This document shows, piece by piece, positions 8,595-17,719 of a DNA stretch of 64,000 nucleotides. The notes under the pieces are model-generated. The model made no database searches. It was not told the DNA's origin and saw nothing but the letters and a program-made list of their open reading frames with translations. The DNA comes from Pseudomonas sp. PDM16. Its GTDB lineage: Bacteria; Pseudomonadota; Gammaproteobacteria; Pseudomonadales; Pseudomonadaceae. Every line of letters starts with the position of its first letter. The first letter of the stretch is position 1. A program made the translations under genes and the position numbers. Where the stretch lies: contig NZ_JACVAM010000005.1 of the NCBI RefSeq assembly GCF_014851865.1, forward strand, positions 406,821 through 470,820, read 5' to 3'.

Positions 8595-9314
8595 ATGTCT
8601 CTTGGTAACACTTTGCAAGTCAGCGTTTATCGCTACAACCCGGAAAAGGATTCCTCGCCGTTCATGCAGGACTTCCAGGTTCAGATCGACGGCAAGGACC
8701 TGATGGTTCTCGACGTGCTGGCCCTGATCAAGGAGCAGGACGAAGGCTTCTCCTACCGTCGCTCTTGCCGTGAAGGCGTGTGCGGTTCTGACGGCATGAA
8801 CATCAGTGGCAAGAACGGCCTGGCCTGTGTCACGCCGATCTCCACCGTGGTTAAGGGCAACAAGCTGGTAATTCGCCCGCTGCCTGGCCTGCCGGTCATT
8901 CGTGACCTGGTCGTCGATATGAGCATCTTCTACAAGCAGTACGAGAAGGTGCAGCCTTACCTGCAGAACGATACGCCGTCGCCGGCCATCGAGCGTCTGC
9001 AGTCTCCGGAAGAGCGCGAGAAGCTGGACGGTCTGTACGAGTGCATCCTGTGCGCGTGCTGCTCCACCAGCTGCCCGTCCTTCTGGTGGAACCCGGACAA
9101 GTTCCTCGGTCCCGCTGCGCTGCTGCAGGCCTATCGTTTCCTGGCCGACAGCCGCGACACCAAGACCGCCGAGCGTCTGGCGTCTCTGGATGACCCGTTC
9201 AGCGTGTTCCGCTGCCGCGGCATCATGAATTGCGTGAACGTGTGCCCGAAGGGTTTGAACCCGACCAAGGCTATCGGTCATGTACGTAACATGTTGCTGC
9301 AAAGCGGTACCTGA
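8595..9314 (+). CDS. sdhB: Succinate dehydrogenase iron-sulfur subunit
   Basis: This 239-residue subunit carries three Fe-S clusters. The 2Fe-2S ligands lie in SCREGVCGSDG, and the 4Fe-4S and 3Fe-4S ligands in CILCACCSTSCP and CVNVCPKGLNP. It relays electrons from SdhA to the quinone site in SdhCD. I use ATG 8595 because AAGGG lies at good spacing upstream; the in-frame GTG at 8586 sits too close to the sdhA stop. A 245-base gap with a hairpin separates it from sucA. Confidence 0.95.
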   Translation: MSLGNTLQVSVYRYNPEKDSSPFMQDFQVQIDGKDLMVLDVLALIKEQDEGFSYRRSCREGVCGSDGMNISGKNGLACVTPISTVVKGNKLVIRPLPGLPVIRDLVVDMSIFYKQYEKVQPYLQNDTPSPAIERLQSPEEREKLDGLYECILCACCSTSCPSFWWNPDKFLGPAALLQAYRFLADSRDTKTAERLASLDDPFSVFRCRGIMNCVNVCPKGLNPTKAIGHVRNMLLQSGT

Positions 9315-9335
9315 TACACCGTTTCACGTTGTGCC

Positions 9336-9363
9336 TGCGTCGGCGGAGTGATTCGCCGGCGCA
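9336..9363 (+). terminator. GC-rich hairpin between sdhB and sucA
   Basis: The arms TGCGTCGGCG and CGCCGGCGCA form a 10-bp stem with one G-U pair and an 8-base loop. No T tract follows. It is more likely an mRNA processing or stability element, or a partial attenuator, than a full terminator. I see no convincing separate promoter in the rest of 9315–9559. Confidence 0.35.
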
Positions 9364-9559
9364 GTAAAGCCAGAGCCCCAGCTCACAAAGCCAGGGTTCT
9401 TATTTTGAAAGAAAAATGACGACCAGCAGGGGCATCCGGGCTGGTACCCGGACTATCTGCGGGATCCGTAGTGGCTTACCAGGTCGCTGCTTTAGGACTA
9501 TGAATGGCTCAGCTACGGCTTCTACGCCGGTGGTGTCCCCTTACCGAGGGTGACCAAGC

Positions 9560-12391
9560 ATGCAAGAAAGCGTGATGCAGCGCATGTGGGACAGCGCCCA
9601 CCTATCTGGTGGAAACGCGGCCTACGTGGAAGAGCTCTATGAGCTCTACCTGCACGATCCCAACGCTGTGCCCGAAGAGTGGCGCACCTACTTCCAGAAA
9701 CTGCCGACTGACGGTAATGCCGCCACCGACGTTTCACACTCCACTGTCCGCGATCATTTCGTGCTGCTGGCCAAGAACCAGCGCCGTGCTCAACCGGTTT
9801 CCGCCGGGAGCGTGAGCAGCGAGCATGAGAAGAAGCAGGTGGAAGTGCTGCGCCTGATCCAGGCATATCGCATGCGTGGCCATCAGGCCGCCACGCTTGA
9901 CCCGCTGGGTCTGTGGCAGCGTGTTGTGCCGGCCGATTTGGCCGTCCACCACTATGGGCTGACTAACGCCGACCTCGACACCACCTTCCGTACCGGTGAG
10001 CTTTACATCGGCAAGGAGGAGGCGACTCTACGAGAAATCCACGAGGCACTGCAGCAGACATATTGTCGCACCATCGGCGCCGAGTTCACCCACATCGTCG
10101 ATTCCGAGCAGCGCAAGTGGTTCCAGCAGCGTCTGGAAAGCGTGCGCGGCCGTCCGGCCTATTCGCCCGAGGTGCAGGGTCACCTGCTCGAGCGTCTGAC
10201 CGCTGCCGAGGGTCTGGAAAAGTACCTGGGCACCAAGTACCCGGGCACCAAGCGTTTCGGTCTGGAAGGCGGCGAGAGCCTGATTCCGCTGCTGGACGAG
10301 ATCATCCAGCGCTGCGGCTCCTACGGTACCCAGGAAATCGTCATCGGCATGGCCCACCGTGGCCGTCTGAACGTACTGGTCAACACCTTCGGCAAGAACC
10401 CGCGCGACCTGTTCGACGAGTTCGAAGGCAAGCAGGTAGAAGGCCTGTCCTCGGGTGACGTGAAGTACCACCAGGGCTTCTCCTCCAACGTCATGACCTC
10501 GGGTGGCGAAGTGCACCTGGCGCTGGCGTTCAACCCTTCGCACCTGGAGATTGTCTCCCCAGTGGTCGAGGGTTCGGTGCGCGCCCGTCAGGACCGTCGT
10601 CAAGACGCGACCGGCGACAAGGTGCTGCCGATTTCCATCCACGGTGACGCGGCGTTCGCCGGTCAGGGCGTGGTCATGGAAACCTTCCAGATGTCGCAGA
10701 CCCGTGCCTACAAGACGGGCGGCACCATCCACCTGGTGATCAACAACCAGGTTGGCTTCACTACCAGCCGTGCCGACGACTCGCGCTCCACCGAGTACGC
10801 GACCGACGTGGCGAAGATGATCCAGGCGCCGATCCTGCACGTGAATGGCGACGACCCGGAAGCCGTGCTGTTCGTCACCCAGCTGGCCGTCGACTACCGC
10901 ATGCAGTTCAAGCGTGACGTGGTCATCGACCTGGTCTGCTACCGCCGTCGTGGCCACAACGAGGCCGACGAGCCGAGCGGCACCCAGCCGCTGATGTACC
11001 AGCAGATCGCCAAGCAGCGCACCACCCGTGAGCTGTATGCCGAGAGTCTGGTGCAGTCCGGCCGTGTTGCCGAAGACGCGGTCAAGGCACGTATCGAGGA
11101 ATACCGCAGCGCGCTGGATAACGGCCAGCACGTGGTCAAGAGCCTGGTCAAGGAGCCGAACAAGGAACTGTTCGTCGACTGGAAACCCTACCTGGGCCAC
11201 GCCTGGACCGCGCGTCACGACACCCGCTTCGAGCTGAAGACCCTGCAGGATCTGGCCGGCAAACTGCTGGAAATCCCGGAAGGCTTCGTCCTCCAGCGTC
11301 AGGTCTCCAAGGTACTGGAAGACCGCGCCAAGATGACCGCCGGCGCCATGCCGATCAACTGGGGCTATGCCGAGAACCTGGCATACGCGACCCTGCTGTT
11401 CGAAGGCCACCCGGTACGCATGACCGGCCAGGACGTTGGCCGCGGCACCTTCTCGCACCGCCACGCGGCGCTGCACAACCAGAAGGACGCGACCACCTAC
11501 CTGCCGCTGCAGAACCTGTACGAAGGTCAGCCGCGCTTCCAGCTGTACGACTCCTTCCTCTCAGAAGAAGCGGTACTGGCGTTCGAATACGGCTACTCGA
11601 CCACCATGCCGAACGCGCTGGTGATCTGGGAAGCCCAGTTCGGCGACTTCGCCAACGGCGCCCAGGTGGTGTTCGACCAGTTCATCTCTAGTGGCGAGCA
11701 CAAGTGGGGCCGTCTGTGCGGTCTGACCATGCTGCTGCCGCACGGCTATGAAGGCCAGGGTCCGGAGCACAGCTCCGCGCGTCTGGAGCGCTACCTGCAA
11801 CTGTGCGCCGAGCACAACATGCAGGTCTGCGTGCCGACCACCCCGGCGCAGGTCTACCACATGCTGCGTCGCCAGGTGATCCGTCCGCTGCGCAAGCCGC
11901 TGGTGGTGCTGACGCCGAAGTCGCTGCTGCGCCACCCGCTGGCCATCTCGACTCTGGAAGAACTGGCCGAAGGCTCGTTCCAGACCGTCATCCCCGAGAT
12001 CGATCCGATCGATCCGAAGAAGGTCGAGCGCGTCGTGCTGTGCAGCGGCAAGGTGTACTACGACCTGCTGGCCAAGCGCCGTGCGGAAGGTCGCGAGGAC
12101 ATCGCCATCGTGCGTATCGAGCAGCTCTATCCGTTCCCGGAAGACGATCTGACCGAGGCTCTGGCGCCGTACAAGAACCTCAAGCACATCGTCTGGTGTC
12201 AGGAAGAGCCGATGAACCAGGGCGCCTGGTACTGCAGCCAGCACCACATGCGTCGTGTCGCTTCCGCGCACAAGAAGGAACTGTTCCTTCAGTACGCCGG
12301 CCGCGATGCCTCGGCCGCTCCGGCCTGTGGTTACGCTTCGATGCACGCCGAACAGCAGGAAAAACTGCTGAACGACGCCTTTACTGTTTAA
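9560..12391 (+). CDS. sucA: 2-oxoglutarate dehydrogenase E1 component
   Basis: The 943-residue thiamine-diphosphate enzyme decarboxylates 2-oxoglutarate and transfers the succinyl group to the lipoyl arm of SucB. Visible features are the N-terminal E2-binding segment (LSGGNAAYVEELYELYL), the FGLEGGESLIP motif, the ThDP-binding HGDAAFAGQG near residue 365, and the transketolase-like pyrimidine domain in the C-terminal third (GQDVGRGTFSHRHA). Length is normal for Pseudomonas. It is followed by sucB and lpdG, the other two parts of the complex. Confidence 0.97.
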   Translation: MQESVMQRMWDSAHLSGGNAAYVEELYELYLHDPNAVPEEWRTYFQKLPTDGNAATDVSHSTVRDHFVLLAKNQRRAQPVSAGSVSSEHEKKQVEVLRLIQAYRMRGHQAATLDPLGLWQRVVPADLAVHHYGLTNADLDTTFRTGELYIGKEEATLREIHEALQQTYCRTIGAEFTHIVDSEQRKWFQQRLESVRGRPAYSPEVQGHLLERLTAAEGLEKYLGTKYPGTKRFGLEGGESLIPLLDEIIQRCGSYGTQEIVIGMAHRGRLNVLVNTFGKNPRDLFDEFEGKQVEGLSSGDVKYHQGFSSNVMTSGGEVHLALAFNPSHLEIVSPVVEGSVRARQDRRQDATGDKVLPISIHGDAAFAGQGVVMETFQMSQTRAYKTGGTIHLVINNQVGFTTSRADDSRSTEYATDVAKMIQAPILHVNGDDPEAVLFVTQLAVDYRMQFKRDVVIDLVCYRRRGHNEADEPSGTQPLMYQQIAKQRTTRELYAESLVQSGRVAEDAVKARIEEYRSALDNGQHVVKSLVKEPNKELFVDWKPYLGHAWTARHDTRFELKTLQDLAGKLLEIPEGFVLQRQVSKVLEDRAKMTAGAMPINWGYAENLAYATLLFEGHPVRMTGQDVGRGTFSHRHAALHNQKDATTYLPLQNLYEGQPRFQLYDSFLSEEAVLAFEYGYSTTMPNALVIWEAQFGDFANGAQVVFDQFISSGEHKWGRLCGLTMLLPHGYEGQGPEHSSARLERYLQLCAEHNMQVCVPTTPAQVYHMLRRQVIRPLRKPLVVLTPKSLLRHPLAISTLEELAEGSFQTVIPEIDPIDPKKVERVVLCSGKVYYDLLAKRRAEGREDIAIVRIEQLYPFPEDDLTEALAPYKNLKHIVWCQEEPMNQGAWYCSQHHMRRVASAHKKELFLQYAGRDASAAPACGYASMHAEQQEKLLNDAFTV

Positions 12392-12464
12392 CGCCTTCGC
12401 GCACGGAGGCGGCGGCACGGGTCGCCGCCTCTAAGAAGAAACCGAATTTAAGGAAACACACACA

Positions 12465-13685
12465 ATGGCTATCGAGATCAAAGCCCCAACCTTCCCGGAA
12501 TCGGTTGCCGACGGCACCGTGGCTACCTGGCACAAGAAGCCGGGCGATGCGGTCAAGCGCGATGAGCTGATCGTCGACATCGAAACCGACAAGGTGGTGA
12601 TGGAAGTCCTCGCCGAAGCCGACGGCGTTCTCGCCGAAATCGTCAAGAACGAGGGCGACACCGTCCTCTCCGGCGAGCTGCTGGGCAAACTCGGTGCTCC
12701 GGGCGCAGCCGCTGCCGCCCCGGCCGCTGCTCCTGCCGCCGCCCCGGCCGCTGCTGCCGCTCCGGCTGCCGCCAGCGATGACGACGCTATCCTGTCGCCA
12801 GCTGCACGCAAGATCGCCGAAGAGGGCGGTATCGACCCGAACTCCATCGTCGGTACCGGCAAAGGTGGTCGCGTGACCAAGGAAGACGCCGTCGCTGCCG
12901 TCGCCGCCAAGAAATCCGCTCCGGCCGCTGCCGCCAAGCCGGCCGCTCCGGCTGCCGAGGCTCCGGTGTTCGCCGCTGGTGACCGCGTCGAGAAGCGCGT
13001 GCCGATGACCCGCCTGCGCGCCAAGGTTGCCGAGCGTCTGGTCGAAGCCCAGTCCACCATGGCCATGCTGACCACCTTCAACGAAGTCGACATGCATGAA
13101 GTCATGGCGCTGCGTTCGAAGTACAAGGACCTGTTCGAGAAGACCCACAACGGCGTGCGCCTGGGCTTCATGTCCTTCTTCGTCAAGGCAGCCGTCGAGG
13201 CGCTGAAGCGTTTCCCGGCTGTCAACGCCTCGATCGATGGCAACGACATCGTCTACCACGGCTACCAGGACATCGGCGTAGCCGTATCCAGCGACCGTGG
13301 CCTGGTGGTTCCGGTGCTGCGCAACGCCGAGCTGATGAGCCTGGCCGAAGTCGAAAACGGCATCGCCACCTTCGGCAAGAAGGCCCGTGACGGCAAGCTG
13401 TCGATCGAAGAAATGACCGGCGGCACCTTCACCATCACCAACGGTGGTACCTTCGGTTCGATGATGTCGACCCCGATCGTCAACCCGCCGCAGGCCGCGA
13501 TCCTGGGCATGCACAACATCATCCAGCGTCCGGTGGCCATCAATGGCCAGGTCGTGATTCGTCCGATGATGTACCTGGCGCTGTCCTACGATCACCGCCT
13601 GATCGATGGCAAGGAAGCGGTCAGCTTCCTAGTGACCATCAAGAATCTGCTGGAAGACCCGGCTCGCCTGCTGCTGGATATCTGA
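12465..13685 (+). CDS. sucB: Dihydrolipoyllysine succinyltransferase (E2 of 2-oxoglutarate dehydrogenase)
   Basis: The 406-residue core subunit has an N-terminal lipoyl domain (lipoylated Lys43 in IETDKVVMEV), an alanine/proline-rich flexible linker (about residues 78–108), and a peripheral subunit-binding domain (LSPAARKIAEEGGIDP, about 110–145). A second Ala/Pro linker precedes the acyltransferase domain with the catalytic SYDHRLIDG near the C terminus. It transfers succinyl groups to CoA and forms the scaffold of the complex. A hairpin lies between it and lpdG. Confidence 0.97.
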   Translation: MAIEIKAPTFPESVADGTVATWHKKPGDAVKRDELIVDIETDKVVMEVLAEADGVLAEIVKNEGDTVLSGELLGKLGAPGAAAAAPAAAPAAAPAAAAAPAAASDDDAILSPAARKIAEEGGIDPNSIVGTGKGGRVTKEDAVAAVAAKKSAPAAAAKPAAPAAEAPVFAAGDRVEKRVPMTRLRAKVAERLVEAQSTMAMLTTFNEVDMHEVMALRSKYKDLFEKTHNGVRLGFMSFFVKAAVEALKRFPAVNASIDGNDIVYHGYQDIGVAVSSDRGLVVPVLRNAELMSLAEVENGIATFGKKARDGKLSIEEMTGGTFTITNGGTFGSMMSTPIVNPPQAAILGMHNIIQRPVAINGQVVIRPMMYLALSYDHRLIDGKEAVSFLVTIKNLLEDPARLLLDI

Positions 13686-13705
13686 TTTCCGCTGCTGTGC
13701 TACGC

Positions 13706-13736
13706 GGTGGTTCCCACAAGGAACCACCCGGTTTTA
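13706..13736 (+). terminator. Intra-operon hairpin with short T tract between sucB and lpdG
   Basis: A perfect 9-bp stem (GGTGGTTCC/GGAACCACC, loop CACAA) is followed by CGGTTTTATT. This resembles a weak intrinsic terminator and could lower lpdG expression relative to sucAB. Confidence 0.45.
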
Positions 13737-13754
13737 TTCGAGAAGGAATGAGTT

Positions 13755-15191
13755 ATGACCCAGAAATTCGACGTGGTAGTGATTGGCGCTGGCCCAGGGG
13801 GCTATGTGGCCGCCATCAAGGCCGCGCAACTTGGTCTGAAGACCGCCTGCATCGAGAAGTACCAGGACAAGGATGGCAAGGTCGCCCTCGGCGGTACCTG
13901 CCTGAACGTCGGCTGCATTCCATCCAAGGCGCTGCTGGACAGCTCCTACAAGTACCATGAGGCCCACGAAGGCTTCAAAATTCACGGCATCGAGGCCAAG
14001 GGCGTCACCATCGACGTACCGCAGATGGTCGCGCGCAAGAACACCATCATCAAGAACCTGACTGGCGGCGTCGCCGGCCTGTTCAAGTCCAACGGTGTGA
14101 CCCTGCTGGAAGGCCACGGCAAGCTGCTGGCTGGCAAGAAGGTTGAAGTCACCGGTCTGGACGGCAAAACCCAGATCGTCGAAGCCGAGAACGTGATCCT
14201 CGCCTCCGGCTCCAAGCCGGTCGACATCCCGCCGGCACCGGTCGATCAGGACGTGATCGTCGACTCCACTGGCGCCCTGGAATTCCAGGCTGTGCCGAAG
14301 AAGCTGGGCGTGATCGGCGCTGGCGTCATCGGTCTGGAGCTGGGCTCCGTCTGGGCCCGCCTGGGCGCCGAAGTGACCGTGCTGGAGGCCATGGACAAGT
14401 TCCTCGCTTCCGCCGACGAACAGATCTCCAAGGAAGCCCTGAAGATCCTCGGCAAGCAGGGGCTGGACATCCGTCTGGGCGCCCGCGTTACCGGCAGCGA
14501 AGTGAAGAAGAAGCAGGTCACCGTGACCTTCACCGACGCCACCGGCGAGCAGAAGCTGACCTTCGACAAGCTGATCGTGGCTGTTGGCCGTCGCCCGGTG
14601 ACCACCGACCTGCTGGCCGCCGACAGTGGCGTGACCCTGGACGAGCGTGGCTTCATCTTCGTCAACGACCAGTGCGAAACCAGCGTTCCGGGCGTCTACG
14701 CCATCGGTGACGTGGTACGTGGTGCGATGCTCGCACACAAGGCGTCGGAAGAGGGCGTGATGGTTGCCGAGCGCATCAAGGGCCACAAAGCCCAGATGAA
14801 CTACGACCTGATCCCGTCGGTCATCTACACCCACCCGGAAATCGCCTGGGTTGGCAAGACCGAGCAGCAGCTCAAGGCCGAGGGTGTCGAGATCAACGTC
14901 GGTACCTTCCCGTTCGCTGCCAGCGGCCGCGCTATGGCTGCCAACGACACCGCCGGTCTGGTCAAGGTCATCGCCGATGCCAAGACCGATCGTGTGCTGG
15001 GTGTGCATGTGATCGGCCCGAGCGCCGCCGAGCTGGTCCAGCAGGGTGCCATCGGCATGGAATTCGGCACCAGCTCCGAGGACCTGGGCATGATGGTGTT
15101 CTCGCACCCGACCCTGTCTGAAGCGCTTCACGAAGCGGCCCTGGCGGTGAATGGCCACGCCATCCACATCGCCAATCGCAAGAAGCGCTGA
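13755..15191 (+). CDS. lpdG: Dihydrolipoyl dehydrogenase (E3 of 2-oxoglutarate dehydrogenase)
   Basis: This 478-residue flavoprotein reoxidises the lipoyl arm of SucB with NAD+. It has the N-terminal FAD motif GAGPGGYVAA, the redox-active disulfide in GGTCLNVGCIPSKALL (about residues 46–61), the NAD-binding GAGVIGLELG, and the C-terminal His-Glu dyad in HPTLSEALHEA. Length and sequence match the LPD-Glc type of Pseudomonas, which also serves the glycine cleavage system. ATG 13755 follows AGAAGGAATGAG. Confidence 0.96.
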   Translation: MTQKFDVVVIGAGPGGYVAAIKAAQLGLKTACIEKYQDKDGKVALGGTCLNVGCIPSKALLDSSYKYHEAHEGFKIHGIEAKGVTIDVPQMVARKNTIIKNLTGGVAGLFKSNGVTLLEGHGKLLAGKKVEVTGLDGKTQIVEAENVILASGSKPVDIPPAPVDQDVIVDSTGALEFQAVPKKLGVIGAGVIGLELGSVWARLGAEVTVLEAMDKFLASADEQISKEALKILGKQGLDIRLGARVTGSEVKKKQVTVTFTDATGEQKLTFDKLIVAVGRRPVTTDLLAADSGVTLDERGFIFVNDQCETSVPGVYAIGDVVRGAMLAHKASEEGVMVAERIKGHKAQMNYDLIPSVIYTHPEIAWVGKTEQQLKAEGVEINVGTFPFAASGRAMAANDTAGLVKVIADAKTDRVLGVHVIGPSAAELVQQGAIGMEFGTSSEDLGMMVFSHPTLSEALHEAALAVNGHAIHIANRKKR

Positions 15192-15379
15192 TGCGTGCCG
15201 GCGCCTCGAAATCCGGGGCGCCCAAACCAGAAAAACCACGGCGGGCGGCCCGTAGCGGTTCGCGAGAACCAGTCGCAGGAATGTCCGTCGGACTGCTAAC
15301 CAGTGCAGTCACAGGTGGTGCGGCGCCTCGAGCGCAGCGCCGAAATGCGCAATACCTAAACGAAGAACGGTAGATAAGC

Positions 15380-16546
15380 ATGAATCTTCACGAGTATCAG
15401 GGTAAGCAGCTGTTCGCTGAATACGGCCTGCCGGTTTCCACTGGCTACGCTGTTGACACCCCGGAAGAAGCGGCTGCGGCCTGCGAAAAGATCGGTGGCA
15501 GCGAGTGGGTTGTCAAAGCGCAGGTGCACGCCGGTGGCCGCGGTAAAGCGGGCGGCGTCAAGCTGGTCAAGAACAAGGAAGACGCCAAGGCGTTCGCCGC
15601 CAACTGGCTGGGCAAGCGTCTGGTGACCTACCAGACAGACGCCAACGGTCAGCCGGTCAGCAAGATCCTGGTTGAGTCCTGCACCGACATCGACAAGGAG
15701 CTGTACCTCGGCGCCGTTGTCGACCGTTCCAGCCGCCGTATCGTGTTCATGGCTTCCACCGAAGGTGGCGTGGACATCGAGAAAGTCGCTCACGAAACTC
15801 CCGAGAAGATCCTCAAGGCCACCATCGACCCGCTGGTCGGTGCGCAGCCGTACCAGGGCCGCGAACTGGCCTTCCAGCTGGGCCTGCAGGGCGACCAGAT
15901 CAAGCAGTTCACCCACATCTTCGTGGGCCTGGCCAAGCTGTTCCAGGACTACGACCTGGCCCTGCTGGAAGTGAACCCGCTGGTGATCAAGAAGGACGGC
16001 AACCTGCACTGCCTGGATGCCAAGATCAACATCGACTCCAACGCCATGTACCGTCAGCCCAAGCTGCGCGCCATGCACGACCCGTCCCAGGACGACGCGC
16101 GTGAAGCCCATGCGCAGAAGTGGGAACTGAACTACGTCGCGCTGGAAGGCAACATCGGTTGCATGGTCAACGGTGCTGGCCTGGCCATGGGCACCATGGA
16201 CATCGTCAACCTGCACGGCGGCAAGCCGGCCAACTTCCTCGACGTCGGCGGTGGCGCGACCAAAGAGCGCGTGACCGAAGCCTTCAAGATCATCCTGTCC
16301 GACAGCAACGTCGCTGCCGTACTGGTGAACATCTTCGGCGGCATCGTGCGCTGCGACATGATCGCCGAAGGCATCATCGGTGCCGTGAAAGAAGTCGGCG
16401 TGAAAGTGCCGGTCGTGGTCCGTCTGGAAGGTAACAATGCCGAGCTGGGCGCCAAGGTCCTGGCCGACAGCGGTCTGAACATCATCGCGGCTACCAGCCT
16501 CACCGACGCTGCCCAGCAGGTCGTCAAAGCCGCGGAGGGCAAGTAA
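15380..16546 (+). CDS. sucC: Succinate-CoA ligase, beta subunit (ADP-forming)
   Basis: This 388-residue ATP-grasp subunit works with SucD in the substrate-level phosphorylation step succinyl-CoA to succinate. The N-terminal MNLHEYQGKQLF, the nucleotide-binding VKAQVHAGGRGKAGGVK, and the C-terminal NIFGGIVRCDMIAEG are diagnostic. Its stop codon TAA overlaps the sucD ATG by one base (TAATG), so the two subunits are translationally coupled. A 188-base gap separates it from lpdG. Confidence 0.97.
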   Translation: MNLHEYQGKQLFAEYGLPVSTGYAVDTPEEAAAACEKIGGSEWVVKAQVHAGGRGKAGGVKLVKNKEDAKAFAANWLGKRLVTYQTDANGQPVSKILVESCTDIDKELYLGAVVDRSSRRIVFMASTEGGVDIEKVAHETPEKILKATIDPLVGAQPYQGRELAFQLGLQGDQIKQFTHIFVGLAKLFQDYDLALLEVNPLVIKKDGNLHCLDAKINIDSNAMYRQPKLRAMHDPSQDDAREAHAQKWELNYVALEGNIGCMVNGAGLAMGTMDIVNLHGGKPANFLDVGGGATKERVTEAFKIILSDSNVAAVLVNIFGGIVRCDMIAEGIIGAVKEVGVKVPVVVRLEGNNAELGAKVLADSGLNIIAATSLTDAAQQVVKAAEGK

Positions 16547-17433
16547 TGAGCGTCCTGATCAATAAAGACACCAAAGTCATCTGCCAGGGCTTCACCGGCT
16601 CGCAGGGTACTTTCCACAGCGAACAAGCCATTGCCTACGGCACCAAGATGGTTGGCGGCGTGACTCCGGGCAAGGGTGGCACCACCCACCTGGGCCTGCC
16701 GGTGTTCAACACCGTCAAGGAAGCTGTCGAAGCCACCGGCGCCGATGCGTCCGTGATCTACGTTCCGGCTCCGTTCTGCAAGGACTCGATCCTGGAAGCG
16801 GCCAACGGCGGCATCAAGCTGATCGTGTGCATCACCGAAGGCATCCCGACCCTCGACATGCTGGACGCCAAGGTCAAGTGCGACGAGCTGGGCGTACGCC
16901 TGATCGGCCCGAACTGCCCGGGCGTGATCACTCCCGGCGAGTGCAAGATCGGCATCATGCCGGGTCACATCCACCTGCCGGGCAAGGTAGGCATCGTGTC
17001 GCGTTCCGGCACCCTGACCTATGAAGCCGTGAAGCAGACCACCGACGCCGGCTTTGGCCAGTCCACCTGCGTGGGCATCGGTGGCGACCCGATCCCGGGC
17101 TCCAACTTCATCGACATCCTGAAGCTGTTCCAGGAAGACCCGAAGACCGAAGCGATCGTCATGATCGGTGAGATCGGCGGCAGCGCTGAAGAAGAAGCCG
17201 CAGCCTACATCAAGGCCAACGTGACCAAGCCGGTGGTGTCCTACATCGCTGGTGTCACCGCACCGCCCGGCAAGCGCATGGGCCACGCCGGTGCCATCAT
17301 CTCCGGCGGCAAGGGCACTGCGGACGAGAAGTTCGCCGCCCTGCAGGACGCTGGTGTGAAAACCGTGCGTTCCCTGGCCGACATCGGCAAGGCCCTGGCC
17401 GAGCTGACCGGTTGGGAAGTCAAGAAGGCCTGA
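16546..17433 (+). CDS. sucD: Succinate-CoA ligase, alpha subunit
   Basis: The 295-residue subunit has an N-terminal CoA-binding Rossmann domain (GFTGSQGTFHSEQAI) and the phosphohistidine loop RMGHAGAIISGG near residue 246, which is phosphorylated during catalysis. It is the last gene of the TCA locus and is followed by a strong terminator. Confidence 0.97.
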   Translation: MSVLINKDTKVICQGFTGSQGTFHSEQAIAYGTKMVGGVTPGKGGTTHLGLPVFNTVKEAVEATGADASVIYVPAPFCKDSILEAANGGIKLIVCITEGIPTLDMLDAKVKCDELGVRLIGPNCPGVITPGECKIGIMPGHIHLPGKVGIVSRSGTLTYEAVKQTTDAGFGQSTCVGIGGDPIPGSNFIDILKLFQEDPKTEAIVMIGEIGGSAEEEAAAYIKANVTKPVVSYIAGVTAPPGKRMGHAGAIISGGKGTADEKFAALQDAGVKTVRSLADIGKALAELTGWEVKKA

Positions 17434-17448
17434 GGCTGACTTGATACG

Positions 17449-17475
17449 AAAAGGCCGCCTTCGGGCGGCCTTTTC
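17449..17475 (+). terminator. Intrinsic terminator of the sdh-suc locus
   Basis: AAAAGGCCGCC and GGCGGCCTTTT form an 11-bp stem closed by a TTCG loop and followed by TTTTCATTT. Confidence 0.9.
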
Positions 17476-17719
17476 ATTTCTGCCCGGACAGTCAGAAAGT
17501 TGTGTCCTGGCGACACTTTGTTCTGTCCAATCGACGCGCCGACCATCGTTCGAAGCGGTGTGTCGGACAAATCGTTAGTATTGCAACTATCTCCCGCCAC
17601 ACCCCACAAGGGTAGGGCCGGGGTCTAGTGGTCGTTCGCCAATCGCGGACGGCGACGTTTCCCAATCCAGCGGAAACCCTGCCGTTTTCTATGAATTTCT
17701 GCCTGTGGTACTTCCTGCT

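Noticed and set aside
10028..11476. 482-codon antisense frame within sucA, and similar long frames opposite sucB, lpdG, sdhA, gltA and cysI
   Set aside because: They mirror the codon bias of the real genes and lack recognisable domains.
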